DNA of 64,000 nt from Guillardia theta CCMP2712 (taxonomy: Eukaryota > Cryptophyceae > Pyrenomonadales > Geminigeraceae), in NCBI RefSeq assembly GCF_000315625.1, contig NW_005434668.1:354991-418990 (forward strand). The letters are read 5' to 3'. This document shows, piece after piece, positions 34,216 through 47,200 of this stretch. The first letter of the stretch is position 1. Each line of letters opens with the position of its first letter. Both the position numbers and the translations under genes were made by a program. The notes beneath the pieces were generated by a model. It had not been told where the DNA came from. It ran no database searches and saw nothing but the letters and a program-made list of their open reading frames with translations.

Positions 34216-35385
34216 ATGACCAGCGAGACCATCCTTTCCATAGAGCCTTTCCAAGTGCCGGTGAATCCTGATGGAACGTTCAAGTGTTTTGGTCAAGGGA
34301 CGAGTGGGACTGTCACGCGGGCCATTGACTCACGGACCGGGAACTACATCGCGCTCAAGGCCATTCCCGTGCAGCTAAGAGAGCAGGATCGGGAGAACGT
34401 GATACAGCAGTTGCAGAATTTGTGAGTGCTCATGTTGGTTGGTGTGTTTGTTGGTTGATGTTGTCGTTGGTCAGGTATTCATGCCAACATCCGTGCGTTA
34501 CTGAGTTCTTGGGATGCGCGTTCTACCCTGCAAGGAGCTCAATTCTAATAGCATGCGAGTACATGGACCTCAAATCGTTCAAAGACATGATGACACTCGG
34601 GGGGGCCTTTCCGGAGGAGGTGAATGCCCTTGAAGTTTTCACCTGGCTGCCAGACTGATTGCGAGCAGGTTGTTGGATACGCCAGCAGCCGGTTGCTAGA
34701 CGCGCTGGTCTACTTGCATCGCGAAAGGAAAATGATTCACAGAGATATTAAGCCCTCAAACTTACTCATGAATTCCAAGGGACAGGTTTCATATCACCGA
34801 AGAGAGATGTTATATTGATGACTATCGTGCAGGTCAAGATATGTGATTTTGGTATGTCGACTCAGTTGGCAAACACTCTTGATCCTGCCCATACCTGGGT
34901 TGGCTCTACTACTTACATGTCTCCAGAAAGGTTTTATCTCATATTGATCCTATGTGGACAGAGGGGTGACGATGCTGTTTGTCAGGATATCAGGGTTGCA
35001 GTATGTGTGGAATAGCGACATCTGGAGTTTAGGCATCTCATTGGCGGAAGTCGCCACTGGAACCTTCCCTTACTCGGACCCTGGGAGGCGTTTGGAACTT
35101 GTTGAGCTGTTGGACAGAATCGTTGATGAAGACCCTCCCACCCTCCCGGAGACATTTTCTCCTGAGTTTCGAGATTTTGTATCGCAGATGCTCGTGAAGA
35201 GGTAATGCTGACGTCTTTGTTTCCCCTCCCGCTGATGTTGCTGTCGCTCCGTCAGGGCTGAGCAGAGACCGCACGCTGAGATGTTGATCGGGCATCCGTT
35301 CGTCGTCCTCCACGGCAACGCTGACATCTCTCAGTGGTTGCAGCAGGCAGCCACCGCGATGACGTCACAGTCTCCGTCGACCTAG
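34216..35385 (+). CDS. MAPKK-like (STE7 group) protein kinase
   Basis: Six exons (34216-34421, 34475-34619, 34669-34785, 34833-34930, 34986-35201, 35256-35385) join in phase to 303 residues, a minimal kinase domain with short ends. Visible motifs are the glycine loop FGQGTSGTVTRAI, the ATP lysine in IALKAIP, the catalytic loop IHRDIKPSNLLM, DFG in KICDFGMSTQLA, YMSPERISG, SDIWSLGISLAEVATG and the final arginine in RAEQRPHAEMLIGHPF. The MSPERI..DIWSLGISL pattern and the catalytic loop are typical of MAP kinase kinases. The activation loop (HTWVGSTTYMSPER) carries several Ser/Thr that upstream kinases could modify. No docking site or N-terminal extension is visible. All key residues are present, so it should be active. 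Confidence 0.85.
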
Positions 35386-35471
35386 CTAGCTGTTGGCTGG
35401 GTTGTGAGGAGCGTTGGATGCGCTTGCACGAGCGTTTTGACCTCATTTATCTTTAATTGTTATTCATTCTC

Positions 35472-38400
35472 TCAAACGAGCCTGACAAGGTCTTGTCCTC
35501 CCCAGCGATCGTGTTCTGAAGTTGCATCGTCTCCTTCAGATCCTGCTGTTACCGCGTCCCCCTCGCCTTCGTCTGCCACTTGCTGCTCCTGCGACGCCTC
35601 TGTGCTGTCACGCCCTCCTCGAGGTTGCTCAAGGGTAGGGCCGAGCTGCTTCGCCGCTGGGTCGTTTTCCCCTCCTTGCGATGGCGAGTAACACAGAGAG
35701 GAGAGAGCATTCATGACATCCAGGAACAGGTGCAAGTGAGTGTGTGGCGTCTCCTTTACAGCTTCCTGCAGCTGCTCCCACAGTCGACGGAGCTCGAGCT
35801 CGACGAATTGGTTCTCGTTCTGGCAGCACGTCAGGGATGAGGGAGGCAGGTCAAGGTCCGTCACCTTGATGAAGGAGATCTGCTTCTGTAGCTCGCAGTT
35901 GCGCCTGACCAAGTCGATCTTGGCCCTCAACAACTCGCTCTTCTCCTCGTAGAACGTCTTCTTCGCCTCCTTCTGCACTCGCAGCTCCTCCTGTGCCCTC
36001 GTGAGCCAACCGCCAGCCTCCCTCCACCTCACCTGTAGGCACTCAAGGCTTGCGTCCTGCACCTCCACCTTGCGCTCCAGCTCCTGGATCCGCACGTCGT
36101 AACCGCTCTGCCTCTGGTGGAGGGAAAAGTTCGTGTCAATCATCATCCTCGGCAACTCGGACTCACCATCTTCAGCTCCTCGACTTCTTCTCGGTGGCTG
36201 GACGCCTGCTGTTCGGTGGCGAGCAGATTTGTTTGCAAGGATTCTCCTATGCTCAAGCTGTGTTCCAGCTGCTGCTCTGCCAGTTCTCTCGCTGACTTCT
36301 CATCGTCCAGCAGCCTTTGAACTTCCACAAGTTGCGCAAACATCTCAGCTGAGGTTTGTTTGTAGTTCTCTGCTTCTTCTGTTGTGTCGATCCAAGCCTT
36401 TGTCATGTCGTCCCGGATCGACTTCCCCTCTAGAAGGAGGCAGAAATATTCAAACGTTCGCCATTTCTTCTGGTTTCTCTGATACGAAACTTGCTTTTCA
36501 CAGAATTTTTGAGCCATACGGGAGTATCTTGCTTGAAGGTACCAAATGATGAGCGTTGTTTGCAGGTAACAAGATTGGAAGTATGTTTGTTTCTCGGACA
36601 CAGAAGTGTTGACAATTCTAGAACGAAGGCAGGAGAAGCGCAGATTGCTGAAATACTTGAATTTCAGTGAAGAAAGAGTGGTTTCGACGCCATGTTGTAT
36701 TGCTCGCGATTTCAACGCCTGGATTCTTTGAAGCCTCTCTGCGAGCCTCTCCTCTTGTGCTTGCGAATGCGCAAGGGACGATTCGGCAGCCTCCAGTCGC
36801 TGCTGCAACTCTACATTCTCCCCCACTAGATACTCTACACTGCATGAAGTTGCTTCTTTGATCTTTCGGCTAACTTGTCGATCCGTCAAGATTGACATAA
36901 AGTTGGAGAAGCTTTCCGATAAGATCCTCGTGTTTGCTCGCTCGCTCAACGTCCGGCCCTTGATCCTCATGCTCCTGATTCTCCTCGTGCTCAATTTCAG
37001 CGCTTCCATAGTGTGTGTCTTGGCTCTTTTCAGTACAGTCCGTTCCAATATGTCAAAGGTCGACTCAAGGTGTCCTCGGAATGAACTGTAATCTTCCAGT
37101 TTTCGCAAAGACCTTCGGACCTGACTGAGATAAGTTCCCTTGCTTATTCGCTTCTCAATGTTTCGGAGGCTCCGCTGCCGCAGGACTTCAGCGAACCAAT
37201 CTCTGTATGCTATGAGTGCCTTGCGCTTGAATCTCATTCTTGCTGCAAAAGGAATCACTGCAACCTCAAAATAGCATGCAAACTCACTCGATAGCTCAGC
37301 AAGACTCTGTTTGGTGGCTTCACAGTGCTGATTGGCCGTGGATATCTCCTCCAAAGCTAGGCTTGCCTTCAGAGAAGCCTTGTTGTTTGCCGCATCCACT
37401 GAATCCCTGCGAATGCATCAGATCAAGGCAGGCGGGAAAAGACGAAGTAAGTTGATACCTGGCCTTTTCTTGTTGGGTGACAACCCAAAACATTTTGAAA
37501 ACAAATGCTTTCGTTGAGGTAAACTGAATGCTCTCAAGCTTGTCAATCAATTTCCTGGAATAGCAAAGGAACTTGGAATGTGACTTCCAGTGTTTGAAAA
37601 ACCCTGCTTTATAGTGCATGCTGTAATAAAACGACATCTTGTCCTTAACGTGGTTGATTTGAGCCAATCTCCAAGTGAAGTGAAACCAAAAGATCAGATG
37701 TTGATGCAACGAGAAACGTTGTGACTTCTTGATCGCAAAGACTCTGGTCTTTTCTTGAATCTCAAGTGCTCGGTCATGCATTTCATTGAGAGAGTCGAAG
37801 GCAACGGATAGCCTCTCATACTCTTCTTGTTTCTGCATTATCACATCCTGATGCATCTGACGTTCGTGTTCCAGCTGTTCAAGGTGAGATTTGGACTTCA
37901 TCACTAGGTCGTCCTCGAGAAGCCTTACTTGTTGCTTCAACACTTCATTGGCCTCCACCATTTCATTCAATTCCGATTGCAGTCTGGTGGCCTCGTCCTC
38001 AGCTTCAGATTTCTTTGTGAGAGTGTCTTCCAGCTCTTTCTTGGTCTTATGATAGTTGTCCTCAAGCGCAGTTTTCTTCTTGTTGAGGATGGACAGAAAC
38101 TCTTGGTGCAAGTCTTGGACCTCCTGTCTCAGCGCTGAGATCTTGCTGTTCGCCTGCCTCAACTTCTCATTCGAAGTTGAATTCAGACGTTCAAGTTTTT
38201 CATTGGTGGCGCGGAGATTTTTGCACTCTCGCTCACGGTCGAGGGAGAGTGAGACAAGGTCCGAGGCTTCGATTTGAACAACCTGCGAGAGCTTCTCGAA
38301 GTCTGCTGTGTCCACTATCTCAAAATCCAAGGGAGACAGTACGTTGAAGAATTTTGCGCGAGTAGATTGCAATGAGTTCGAGAGCAGGTACAAGCTGCTC

Positions 38401-40981
38401 AACACGGACGCATGTTTCTTTTCAAGCGTTTCTAACTCCCCTTTTAACAAGGCTTGACTTTCATTGCTTGAGAGCAATCTCAATTCAAGATCCTTTCTGT
38501 TCTGTTCATATAACAGCTCTTTTTCGAATGCTACGCTGGTTAAATGTTTGTTCTCCATAGCAAAAGCCGCCAACTTCTCTTCCAAGTTTTGAATCATCAG
38601 CTCAGATTCAGCATTCTTGTCAGAAACCATCTGTATTTTGCTCCAGTCAACCGAATCATGTTGCTTGTGCTCTGTTTGTGCGTTTTCGGTATATGCTCTT
38701 TGAAGTTCCTGGTGCAAACGAGAGATCTCTTCATTCTTGGTAGCGATCAATTGTGACATCTCTTGAATTTTGAGTTTTTGGATGCGGTTGTTCGCTTTCA
38801 ATGATCCAAATTCGGGAATTGTAGCTGAGAGATAGTCCACAGACCCTTTCAATTCTCTTTCCTTGGACAAATAATCACTCTGAAGACGTTTATATGAAGA
38901 ATCCAGACGTTCGATCCTCATCACATCATCATTGTGAAGATTAAGGAGGCGGTCTCTCTCGGCCTCGAGGCTAAGTACCTTTTGCTGCAAGACGTCGCTT
39001 GTTATAGTCATATTCGAACTGACTTTCCACTCCAGGAACGCCTCCGAGAGCTCTTCGATGGCACTTTCCAATTCAGATATCTTCTTCGAAGACAAAGCTA
39101 GAGATTTTTCTGCTTGAATCAGTTTCCACTTCGTGTTTTCATGAGCTTTTTTCTCATCCATCCACACACGATCTGGAATCGTAGATTGCTTGTTAGACGT
39201 GAGCTCATCAAATTTTTCTACCCTTCTGAGCTTATCAATTTCGAATTCCAGATCCTGCAAAGCCATTCCCTGCCTCAGGCTGAGACTATCGGTTTGGATG
39301 TCATTGTGAGTAAAGCCCTTCTTGATACTGCTCATCCCAAGTTTTAGCTGAGATACCTGCAGAAACCAAATTTATTTCCCTCACATGGATCGTTCGAGAA
39401 AGTGTAACCTTATCTTCAAGATCAGAAACAAGCTTGCTGTTGTAATTTGATTCAACATGTCCATTGCTATAAAAACCATATTCGAAGAGTGAAGTCTCAA
39501 GCTTCGCAATTTTCAATTGTTCGTTGGTAAGGGTTTCTGTTGTAGAGAGTCTCAGTTTCATTGGAACAGATTTTGAAAGCAAACCTGAAATTTTTACAAG
39601 CTGTCCTTCAAGATCCAAAATTTGAGACTTCAAGTGTTCGGTTTCAAATTGATGGTCCCTTGCCGCATTGTCAAGTCTCATCTTCACGTCTATCAAACTA
39701 TCATCACTGACACTTCTCCACCACGAGAATTCTTCGATCGTTTGATATAGCACATCAATATCCTCAGGGCTGTATTGTTCTCTCACTGAAAGCCCTCTTT
39801 GCAAGATCCCTCTCAGACTTCCACTCTCGACGTTCAGTTCCTCACGAAGTCTTGCATTCTCTTGTTCTTTGCTCTTCAATTCCTCCATAAAAAGTCCTTC
39901 CTTTATCCTCATTTGCTCTATCGTGTCCCTGAGCAACTGCAAGAAAACAGTTATTACTCATCTTTCGCCATTTCAAATAAACCATGTCTGTATTATGGTT
40001 CAATGACTTTTTTGCCTGCCTTGTCTCAAACAATTCCTCCTGAGATCTTTCATGAGGGAGGAGAAACAAGAGACACAAATTTACGTTCAATGTCAAGATG
40101 GTTTTCATCAAAACACTGATCTCGTTCTTCAAATCGTCGACGTGTTCTTTCTCTATGGGTTTTGTCAGTCCTAAAGATGGCTGAATTCTTCAAATGCCTG
40201 AATCAGAAGGATCAGAATTGCGCTGAGCCATCTTCAACCATTGATTCAAAATGAAGTTTTTGCTATTCTGTTCTGATTCAAGCATGCCTGGAAATGATGG
40301 GGCATTTCAGCGCAAGTCTCCTTTATGGCAGCCACCTTTTAAATAGGAGTTTCTTTGAATGAGGAGTTGATTCAGAGTTCGCTGAAAGTCTTCTCTTGTG
40401 CGTTGATCAACAGGATCACACCTGTGACAAGTGCATTAGGAAATACAAGGAAAGTATGCACTGCACCGTGCTTGGGCATGTGAGGAGACCCTCTCTTGAA
40501 GAATTACACAACGTTCCTTGTATTTGTTGGCAATAGCACAGATATTTCTTGTGATCTTAGTCTGATATTGCCACCATGCCTCAATGTCCTGTGTGGTATG
40601 CTCATCAGTTCATGCGGATTAAGGTTTGGTACTGGTAAGACCTCCCCGATCCCAGCGCCTTGCGGATGGTGGTTATCACTAGATGAGAGCTGAACCACTG
40701 GAGAAAAGCAGAATATGTGCAAAGACCTCAGGTTAGAAAGCAGCATATACTAGAGCCTGCACGTACTCCTTTCTTCGGATAGATCACTGATAAAGAGAGT
40801 TTCCTGAATGTCGTGGCTGCAAACAAAGTCAGGATTACGCTTCACAGTTCATGATGAGATACATTTCCCGTTCTTTCCTGTCCAGCATCAACTTCAGTCT
40901 TCTGTTTTCGCTCTTCAGCATCATAATCGCCGCTCCATCTCCCTCCCGGATATCCTCCTTCATCTCCTCTTCATCCGCCAT
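35472..40981 (-). CDS. Long coiled-coil protein with Sfi1-like segments; 5' exons unresolved
   Basis: Clear exons at 40039-39983, 39936-39409, 39356-37459, 37406-36167, 36113-35865 and 35819-35472 join in phase and encode 1439 residues. An exon ending at 40085 (ISVLMKTILTLN) precedes them. A likely first exon starts at ATG 40981 (MADEEEMKEDIREGDG). I could not fix the exons between about 40835 and 40150. Most of the protein is heptad coiled coil. Two stretches rich in Trp, Phe and basic residues (about 37750-37460 and 37260-36430; for example AGFFKHWKSHSK, ALIAYRDWFAEVLRQ) resemble centrin-binding Sfi1 repeats, so a centrosome or basal-body role is inferred. It converges on the MAPKK-like gene and is divergent from the PDZ/coiled-coil gene, with only about 270 bp between start codons. 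Confidence 0.75.
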
Positions 40982-40999
40982 TCTCGATGCCGAAATAGG

Positions 41000-41215
41000 C
41001 TCTCCGCCCCGACCAACTACCCACCCTGTTCTCATTTCTACTACCCCCTTGTTTTACTTCTCGACTACCCCCCTTTTGTACCTTAACCAAGCACACCCTT
41101 GCCCTCTCTTTTATACACCCCATGACCTCCCTCACCCCGTCAAACCCTGCGTGGTCACCCACCCCTTCCTGTTCGCCTAAAAACCCTGGGTGGCCTCCCC
41201 ACCCCACCCCCTATA
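41000..41215. promoter_or_regulatory. Shared intergenic region of two divergent coiled-coil genes
   Basis: The start codons at 40981 (-) and 41253 (+) are 271 bp apart, so this must hold both promoters. The plus strand here is rich in CTACCCCC and CACCCC words, the C-rich block type seen elsewhere. I see no TATA box I would defend. Confidence 0.4.
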
Positions 41216-41252
41216 CTGGTAGGTACAGCGCTTGTAACTTCCGAGCGGATCG

Positions 41253-44200
41253 ATGGCTTCGATCCGCAAGCGCGATGGTGGCAGCATGTGGCAAGAGAGC
41301 TTGCTCGACCGCAATGCTGAGGTGAAGACGCCGGCAGAAAGTTGCGATGCAGGTAAAAGTCTTGTAGTTCACGCCGAGTCTTGAGGAGGGTTGATCCCTT
41401 TTGACAGTGGGCGTGGGGATATCGCTATCGCGCCAGAGCTCTTGGTTGGATTGTTATCCTCAGATCTCTCGAGTGTTTTCAGGAGGGTCAGCACAGATGG
41501 ATGGAAGAATCAGGCAAGGAGATTGGCTGATCAGAGTCGATGGACGCGATGTGAAATACCTGCCGCTTAACCACATCAAAGAAGCAATCCTAGGGAGAAG
41601 TGGGACCAGCGTGCAACTGGAGCTGGAGAGCGATGGAACCAAGTTTATTGTTCAACTTACAAGGCGACAAAACAATGATCGGACAGAACACAAACTGAAT
41701 GTATCTTACTTGGTTTGATGGTGGCATTCTCCTTGACCACATTCTCAGGAACAAAACGACATGCTTAATACAAGGGAGGACAACGAGAAATTGAAAGCAA
41801 GTCTCCTCAAAATTGAAAATGAGAATTTGACATTGGCAAAACGATTGGAGGCAAAAACGATGTATGCGATATCATGAGATTGACATGCTTTCAGGAAGCC
41901 ACACATATGAACGACTTGTTTGAGGTGGAAAAGAAGCAACTCAAATTTACTCAAGATGAATTACAAGGATCTCTGAAGAACTTACTCGAGAAGAATATCC
42001 GATTAGAATCTGAATGTAAGGATGTCAAAGAACGTTTAGCAGCACTTCAATTTGAAAACACGGTGAGACAGTGGACGATTGTTGGTTTGATATCTAATGA
42101 CAACTTCAAAAACCAAGGCTCTGGACAATCAAAATGAAGAATCACAGCAAGAACTCATTGTTGCAAGACAGAAATTGATTCATTCCAATATGGTGAGATC
42201 ATTTTTGGATCTTGTTCGTTCTAATGTGTGAAAATATTAGCAACTGGAAGCTGTCAACAATGCGTTGGCAACAGCAGAATCAGAGAAAAAGAAGCTTGAA
42301 GAGGAAATACAGACTGTGCAGACTCGTTGCATGGATTTGGAAAGACAATTGGAAGGCTACCGGCAAGCCAATGAAAGAAATGAAAGTTTGGTAGGATGCG
42401 CGCTTCTCCTGCTGGTTCTTACTGTTGCTCCAGTTTGATTCAACCCAGAAACATCACAATCTAGAAATGCAGGAGATGGAGAATGAAGTGAAAAGATGTC
42501 GAGATGAAGTTCAATCCTTCCAAGCAGAAAGGGCTTCGATGCTGGATGAACGATCAGAGCTACGTAAGAGTATTGTTGCATTGGAGCAGGCCTTTCTGGT
42601 ACCTCATCTGAATTCCATGTGTTTGATTCTTTAACGCATTTCAGGTTAATGAGCCTTCACATGTTTTCAAACGTTCGAATGAGTCAATTAAGCTTGTTGA
42701 TCGGTTGAATCATTTCGTAGAGAATCTTCATCAGAGATATGAACGTGAAATGTCGCGTCAGGAAAAGGAGAAGAATGAGCGGGTCAATCATTTAGAAAAA
42801 GAGAACGTTGAATTCAGACTGATATTCGAAACATTTAAAGCTCGACTTGAAGAAGAAGTTCAAGAAATATTTGAGTGCAGAGACAAAATTATTCCATCAA
42901 TATCCATGGAAATGCAATCGGATATTGAGGATCTCCTTCTACAAAATTCACGTTTACTGGATCGAGTCGGAAGTTTGGAAGCATACACAAAACAGACTAG
43001 TGCGCTGACAGCTACACTTCAGGAACTTGTACATGAAATTTCTGACTGTACCAATACATTTGAAAAATCCTTACACGAAATTCAATTTTCTTTTGAGAAA
43101 ATCGATAAATTCTTACAAAACTTCTACTGTTGTCAAAAGGAGTGTCAAAATCTCAAAAAGGAGAAATTATCACAACAAGAATACATCAATCAACTCAAAA
43201 TATTGATTGAAATTCATAAAGATGAGAACGAGCAACAAAAAGGAGAATTGCAGAATTTGTTCAGTATGTATGCGGACGTTCTACAAAGATATCAGAAAGT
43301 TGAAGATGACCACAATTCCTTACAGTCGGTTTTGATGGTTGCACGAAAGAAAGCAAATGAAAACTTGAGCGATCTGCTCGATGTCAGATTGATCTCACAG
43401 GATCTTGCAGAATTTCAATCCATGACTGAAGAAACTATTCAAAGACTTGCAGATAAGAACACAAAATTTCATGTTTTTATCAAGGAAACGAAAGACTGTG
43501 AGGATTCAATGAATGTCATGTTCACAACGCTTGAAAATCTCATAATTACAGTCGAAACAAAACTTGCAGACTGTCTAGAGGGGACAGAACAGTTGTTTCT
43601 CAGGAGAAATTCGTTTGAGCACCAGGTCAACACATTGAACGATAGGGTACTGAGTCTACAGACAGCGAATGAGATTCAGACCATTGAGAATGCTGTCAAT
43701 GTGGAAAAACTCCAAGACTTCAATTCAACAATTCTTCAATTACAAGAAAACTTGATGCAAGAGCAAGGTGCTGTAGAGCAGTTAACGTCAGAATGCAACG
43801 ATTTGAGAATATTTTACCAAGAAGCGGAGCTGAAGGCATCCAAACTCAATGCTGACAATCAAAATCTGTTGCAAGAGAGGGAAGCCATGACATTGGCCGT
43901 ATCTAGTTTAACCATGACGATGAATGAATTCAGATTGCAGTCATCAATGTATGAAAGCTACATTGATCATCTCTTCAAGGTGACGTGTGCCCTTGAATCG
44001 CAAACAGATCTTTTTGGCAGTAACTTCGTCTCACTTTGGAAGTCAAAGTGTGAGAATGATAACAGGTTAAAAATGCTTGAGTCTGAGATAGACTCTTCAA
44101 TGATGAAGCTTCACGCTACTGAGGATCAGCAACAAGCAGCAGAATTGGCGATTCAGCATCAAAATGAAATCTTGTTTTCGCTACAGGAAAAATACCAAGA

Positions 44201-47200
44201 ACTCGAAAATCGACATACTCAGATTTTGAAGGAGCTTGAGAGTGAAAGGAACAAATCTGAAAGAATGAAAGAGAAACTCCAAGTGTCACAAGAAAAAATG
44301 ACAAAAGATGCCAAGGAGATATCAACTTTACAAGCTCTTGAGACTGCACTCAAAGACAGGGTTCGAATGTTAGAATCATCAGCAACAGAGTTAAAGCGAA
44401 CCAGGCAAGAGATTCGGTCTTCGCATATCAGGCTCGGAGCATATGAGGAATCAATAACAATCTCACAAGACGAGATGAGCTACTTGAGATCTTGCAACCA
44501 GAACCTTACTGACGGTCTGCAACGAATCTCGCGAGAAAATCAAGAATTGAAGGCTGAGAACTCTGAATTGCAAAAACACTACAGAGAACTGTTCACAGCT
44601 GCTGATGAGCTGCAAAGTTGGATGCAGATCATAGACAAGAAACAATCGAGCGCGACGCTGACAAAGTATGCAATGGAGCGAAGTATCCTCGAAAAAGATC
44701 TCCTGAGAATGACCCACGAACTGAGAGATTTAACAGTCTCAGACCTCCGACACGGCGATTTGAAACTGACCAGAGAAGCTGCTCATTCGTCTTATTATGA
44801 GTCCAATGTGAGCGCAGTTGAATCGATTCAGGAAGCAGCAGAAAGAATCAAGAGCTACGATAGCCGTCTACAGGAAAATAGCGAGACGATAAGAATGCTG
44901 GAAGGCCAAAACAGTCAACTCAACCTTCATCTAAACGCTACTTTAGATGAAATGAACAATATTGGAAGAATGAATGAATCAATCGTCACTGGAATTGAAC
45001 AATCTTTGCAACAGTCGAGACTATTTTGCAACTGTAAACTGATCAAATTTGAAGAAACGAAATCAATTCTCTTCTATCTGAGCTCTCAATTGAACTCTAT
45101 TGCAGCACAGGTGGGAGAGTTTTACCATCGACTGAGAGAGCTCTTGGAGATAAACGAGTCTACGAATCAAGAGATGGAAGGAAGAATCAAGAGTGTAGAG
45201 CATGAGCTGTCGACAGAGCGATCAGAATGTCAGGCGCTGAAGCTCAAGGTACAGGCGCTTGCAGACGAGCTATCACATCTTGCCGACGGCCAGGGAGCTG
45301 CTGTCCTTGAGCTCGAGACAACGATGGTAAACTTGCACAGCTCGGCTCGCAATACTGCACTCGAAATGGAAGGAAGAATCAAGGGTGTAGAGCATGAGCT
45401 GTCGACAGAGCGATCAGAATGTCAGGCGCTGAAGCTCAAGGTACAGGCGCTTGAAGACGAGCTATCACATCTTGCCGACGGCCAGGGAGCTGCTGTCCTT
45501 GAGCTCGAGACAACGATGGTAAACTTGCACAGCTCGGCTCGCAATACTGCACTCGAAATGGAAGGAAGAATCAAGGGTGTAGAGCATGAGCTGTCGACAG
45601 AGCGATCAGAATGTCAGGCGCTGAAGCTCAAGGTACAGGCGCTTGCAGACGAGCTATCACATCTTGCCGACGGCCAGGGAGCTGCTGTCCTTGGGCTCGA
45701 GACAACGATGGTAAACTTGCACAGCTCGGCTCGCAATACTGCACTCGAAATGGAAGGAAGAATCAAGGGTGTAGAGCATGAGCTGTCGACAGAGCGATCA
45801 GAATGTCAGGCGCTGAAGCTCAAGGTACAGGCGCTTGAAGACGAGCTATCACATCTTGCCGACGGCCAGGGAGCTGCTGTCCTTGGGCTCGAGACAACGC
45901 TCACACGTGCGTGCCTTTTAGTGAATGAAGCCCTGGGGAACTTGGCGGATGACAAGGAAAATCGTGAAGTGATGGGGAAGTCCTTCAAGACGCTCAGCGC
46001 TGAGATCCAAGCACGAGATGACGTCATTCGGGAGCTCCAAGACAAGAACTCAAGTCTTGACAATGAAGTAAAACGACTGCGATCCCTAGCACCCAGCAGG
46101 GAAATCGTTGAGGATCCGATTCCAATGAGCAGGCCCTTGGAGACAGAGCCGAGCAAGAAGATCGAACAGATGATTCTTCAGATTCACTGGATGCTACAAA
46201 ATGAGGAAGACACTGATTATTATCAAGGATTCCAGGACATGGATACTGTAGAAATTCTCGGAAATATCCTCCATTGGCTTGAAATGACTTTTTTGGGAAA
46301 GAGACAAGATATAAGACTGGGGAGTGAGTTTGGCAGTGAGGTGAATGTTGCTCTTTGCAAGATTGAGCTACAGCTCTATAACATCGAACAAAGTCTTCAC
46401 CTAAATCGAGATCAACTAGAATCGATGTTGCTCTATTGGACTCAACGACTTCACTTTGCCAAGTCTTCAAGTGACAAGAAGTACAACCTCTCTTGTTTGT
46501 TGACTGACTGCTTTGTCAACATGGCAACCATTTCGAAAGGAAATCATGTTGATGAGCAGTATGCTTCTCAGGAATTTACCACCGCAAGCAATGTTTTGTC
46601 CACATCCATTGATTTACTAGAATCATCCTTGCAGAAAATCGCAGCACACTGGTACAAAGTGAACGAGCCTGCTCCTCGAAGCAAAGCAGTTGCTCTATCC
46701 ATCAGCCACCATCAGAATTCGAATGAACATTCTCATGCTGAGGATATTGGGTATGCAATGATACAAAAGTACGAAGACTTGATCCAGTCTTGTGACAAGC
46801 GAGTGGCACAGATAGACAGTGTCCTGGCGCCCTGCCTAGAGATTCTTGACCGAAATGACGACAGCTTGAAGACATTTGAGTTGCATCTGAATCAATGCCA
46901 GCAGCTTTGCAAAACCTTAGATCAAACGATTACCTCGACCAATTCAATTTGCACTTCAGACATTCTTGAGTTGTCAAGAGGATACAACAAGCTTGAAGTC
47001 TTGGTTTCAGGCTTGACAGATGTCATCCCAGAGATTGAGCGTGAAGTTGCAAGGGAGAGGAAGACAATAGATTCCTTTCGTCAGCAGACAGTTTACCTCC
47101 CTCAGTTGCAGAAGACCAACGAACGCCTTGAACAGGCAGTAGCTGATTATCAGATCGCCGAGGAACTGCTTGGAATGAAAATCTTCACATTGGAAAAGAA

